This document shows, piece by piece, positions 7,189-7,326 of a stretch of 7,326 nucleotides of DNA. Position numbers and translations under genes: made by a program. Numbering within the stretch: the stretch's first letter is position 1; the number at the start of each line of letters is the position of its first letter. The notes under the pieces are model-generated. The model searched no databases. It worked only from the letters and a program-made list of their open reading frames with translations, and was not told the DNA's origin. The DNA is from an uncultured Caryophanales bacterium (lineage in GTDB: Bacteria > Bacillota_I > Bacilli_A > RF39 > UBA660), in assembly GCA_947168625.1 (NCBI GenBank), contig CAMVMQ010000040.1, positions 1-7,326 of the forward strand, written 5' to 3'.

Positions 7189-7236
7189 ATTAAGTAACAA
7201 ATAATAGTACTCTACCTACCATTCATTATCAATTCG

Positions 7237-7267
7237 ATTATAGCATATATTTGATATTTTTCTCCAA
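7237..7267 (-). promoter_or_regulatory. Extended -10 promoter of the surface-protein/Tad cluster
   Basis: On the minus strand TGCTATAAT (7245-7237) is a perfect extended -10 element. The -35 region is poor; the closest is TTGGAG (7267-7262), at 19 nt. Transcription would begin near 7230 and give a leader of about 110 nt. A weak -35 next to direct repeats suggests a promoter that needs an activator. Confidence 0.65.
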
Positions 7268-7269
7268 AC

Positions 7270-7289
7270 TTTACACTTATTTGACACTT
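7270..7289 (-). promoter_or_regulatory. Direct repeats phased by 11 bp, possible activator site
   Basis: AAGTGTCAA (7289-7281) and AAGTGTAAA (7278-7270) match at 7 of 9 bases and are offset by 11 bp, about one helical turn. They end just upstream of the poor -35 region. OmpR/PhoB-type response regulators commonly bind such tandem sites next to the -35. The regulator is unknown and not in the window. Confidence 0.4.
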
Positions 7290-7326
7290 TTTTTAAAATT
7301 TCATTTTTTCATTTATATCAATTTCT

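Larger units (their letters stand above)
7117..7326. other. Non-coding 5' region of the cluster
   Basis: This 210-base stretch holds no gene that I can support. From the gene outward it contains the ribosome binding site, the orphan AGGAGGTG, the extended -10 promoter and the direct repeats. The outermost 30 or so bases are open in one minus-strand frame, ending in TAA at 7293, and could be the tail of an upstream gene, but this is too short to judge. Confidence 0.6.

Noticed and set aside
7150..7197. Small plus-strand frame of 15 codons starting with ATG in the 5' region
   Set aside because: It has no ribosome binding site and covers the antisense of the leader; it is too short to support.
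7201..7230. GGTAGGTAG in the leader, reminiscent of part of the c-di-GMP-I riboswitch
   Set aside because: The other conserved parts of that riboswitch (the GCAAA-containing arm, the GNRA tetraloop and its receptor) are missing, and the leader has almost no C residues to form stable stems.
7293..7325. Possible tail of an upstream minus-strand gene (EIDINEKMKF then TAA)
   Set aside because: Only 11 codons fall in the window, and no family feature or terminator follows. It cannot be separated from chance.
1..7326. CRISPR arrays, tRNA or rRNA genes, insertion sequences, phage attachment sites
   Set aside because: No regularly spaced repeats, no cloverleaf or rRNA motifs, no transposase or integrase and no terminal inverted repeats were seen.

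Overview
The window is strongly AT-rich and every recognisable gene lies on the minus strand, so transcription runs from high to low coordinates. It looks like chromosomal DNA of a low-GC Gram-positive bacterium (Bacillota or a close relative such as a gut Bacilli, Erysipelotrichia-like or RF39-like lineage). The support is AT-rich codon use, strong AGGAGG-type ribosome binding sites, a Tad secretion cluster with no outer-membrane secretin, and a surface protein anchored by a C-terminal membrane helix. One gene ends at TGA and the tryptophans I checked use TGG, so the standard bacterial code fits better than the Mycoplasma code. I cannot name a species.

Layout in the direction of transcription: a 5' regulatory region (about 7326-7117) leads into a 607-residue secreted, membrane-anchored surface protein (7116-5293). 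This has an acidic stalk, a cohesin-like beta domain and two cadherin-like beta-sandwich domains. A weak terminator-like hairpin overlaps its stop codon. A tightly packed Tad (tight adherence / Flp-type IV pilus) block follows: two TadE-like pilin-related proteins (5231-4893 and 4906-4526, overlapping by 14 nt), a TadZ/CpaE-type MinD-like ATPase (4520-3753), the TadA/CpaF secretion ATPase (3753-2425), and the inner-membrane platform proteins TadB (2398-1400) and TadC (1397-690). After a 63-nt gap with its own promoter comes a YebC/TACO1-family gene that runs off the left edge (626 to beyond 1).

Inferred joint function: TadA hydrolyses ATP at the cytoplasmic face of the TadB/TadC platform, and TadZ localises the machine. 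The TadE-like proteins, once trimmed by a prepilin peptidase encoded elsewhere, are inserted into a pilus or pseudopilus. The large surface protein at the head of the cluster is probably part of the same adhesion or surface-assembly programme. No classical Flp pilin, prepilin peptidase (TadV/CpaA) or secretin (RcpA/CpaC) lies in the window, so this is either a split locus or a reduced, divergent Tad system.

The unusual points are the loss of the conserved Glu+5 in one of the two pilin-like proteins, a TadZ without the receiver-like domain and without the signature lysine of its P-loop, the architecture of the surface protein, and a promoter region with 11-bp-phased direct repeats and an orphan Shine-Dalgarno sequence.
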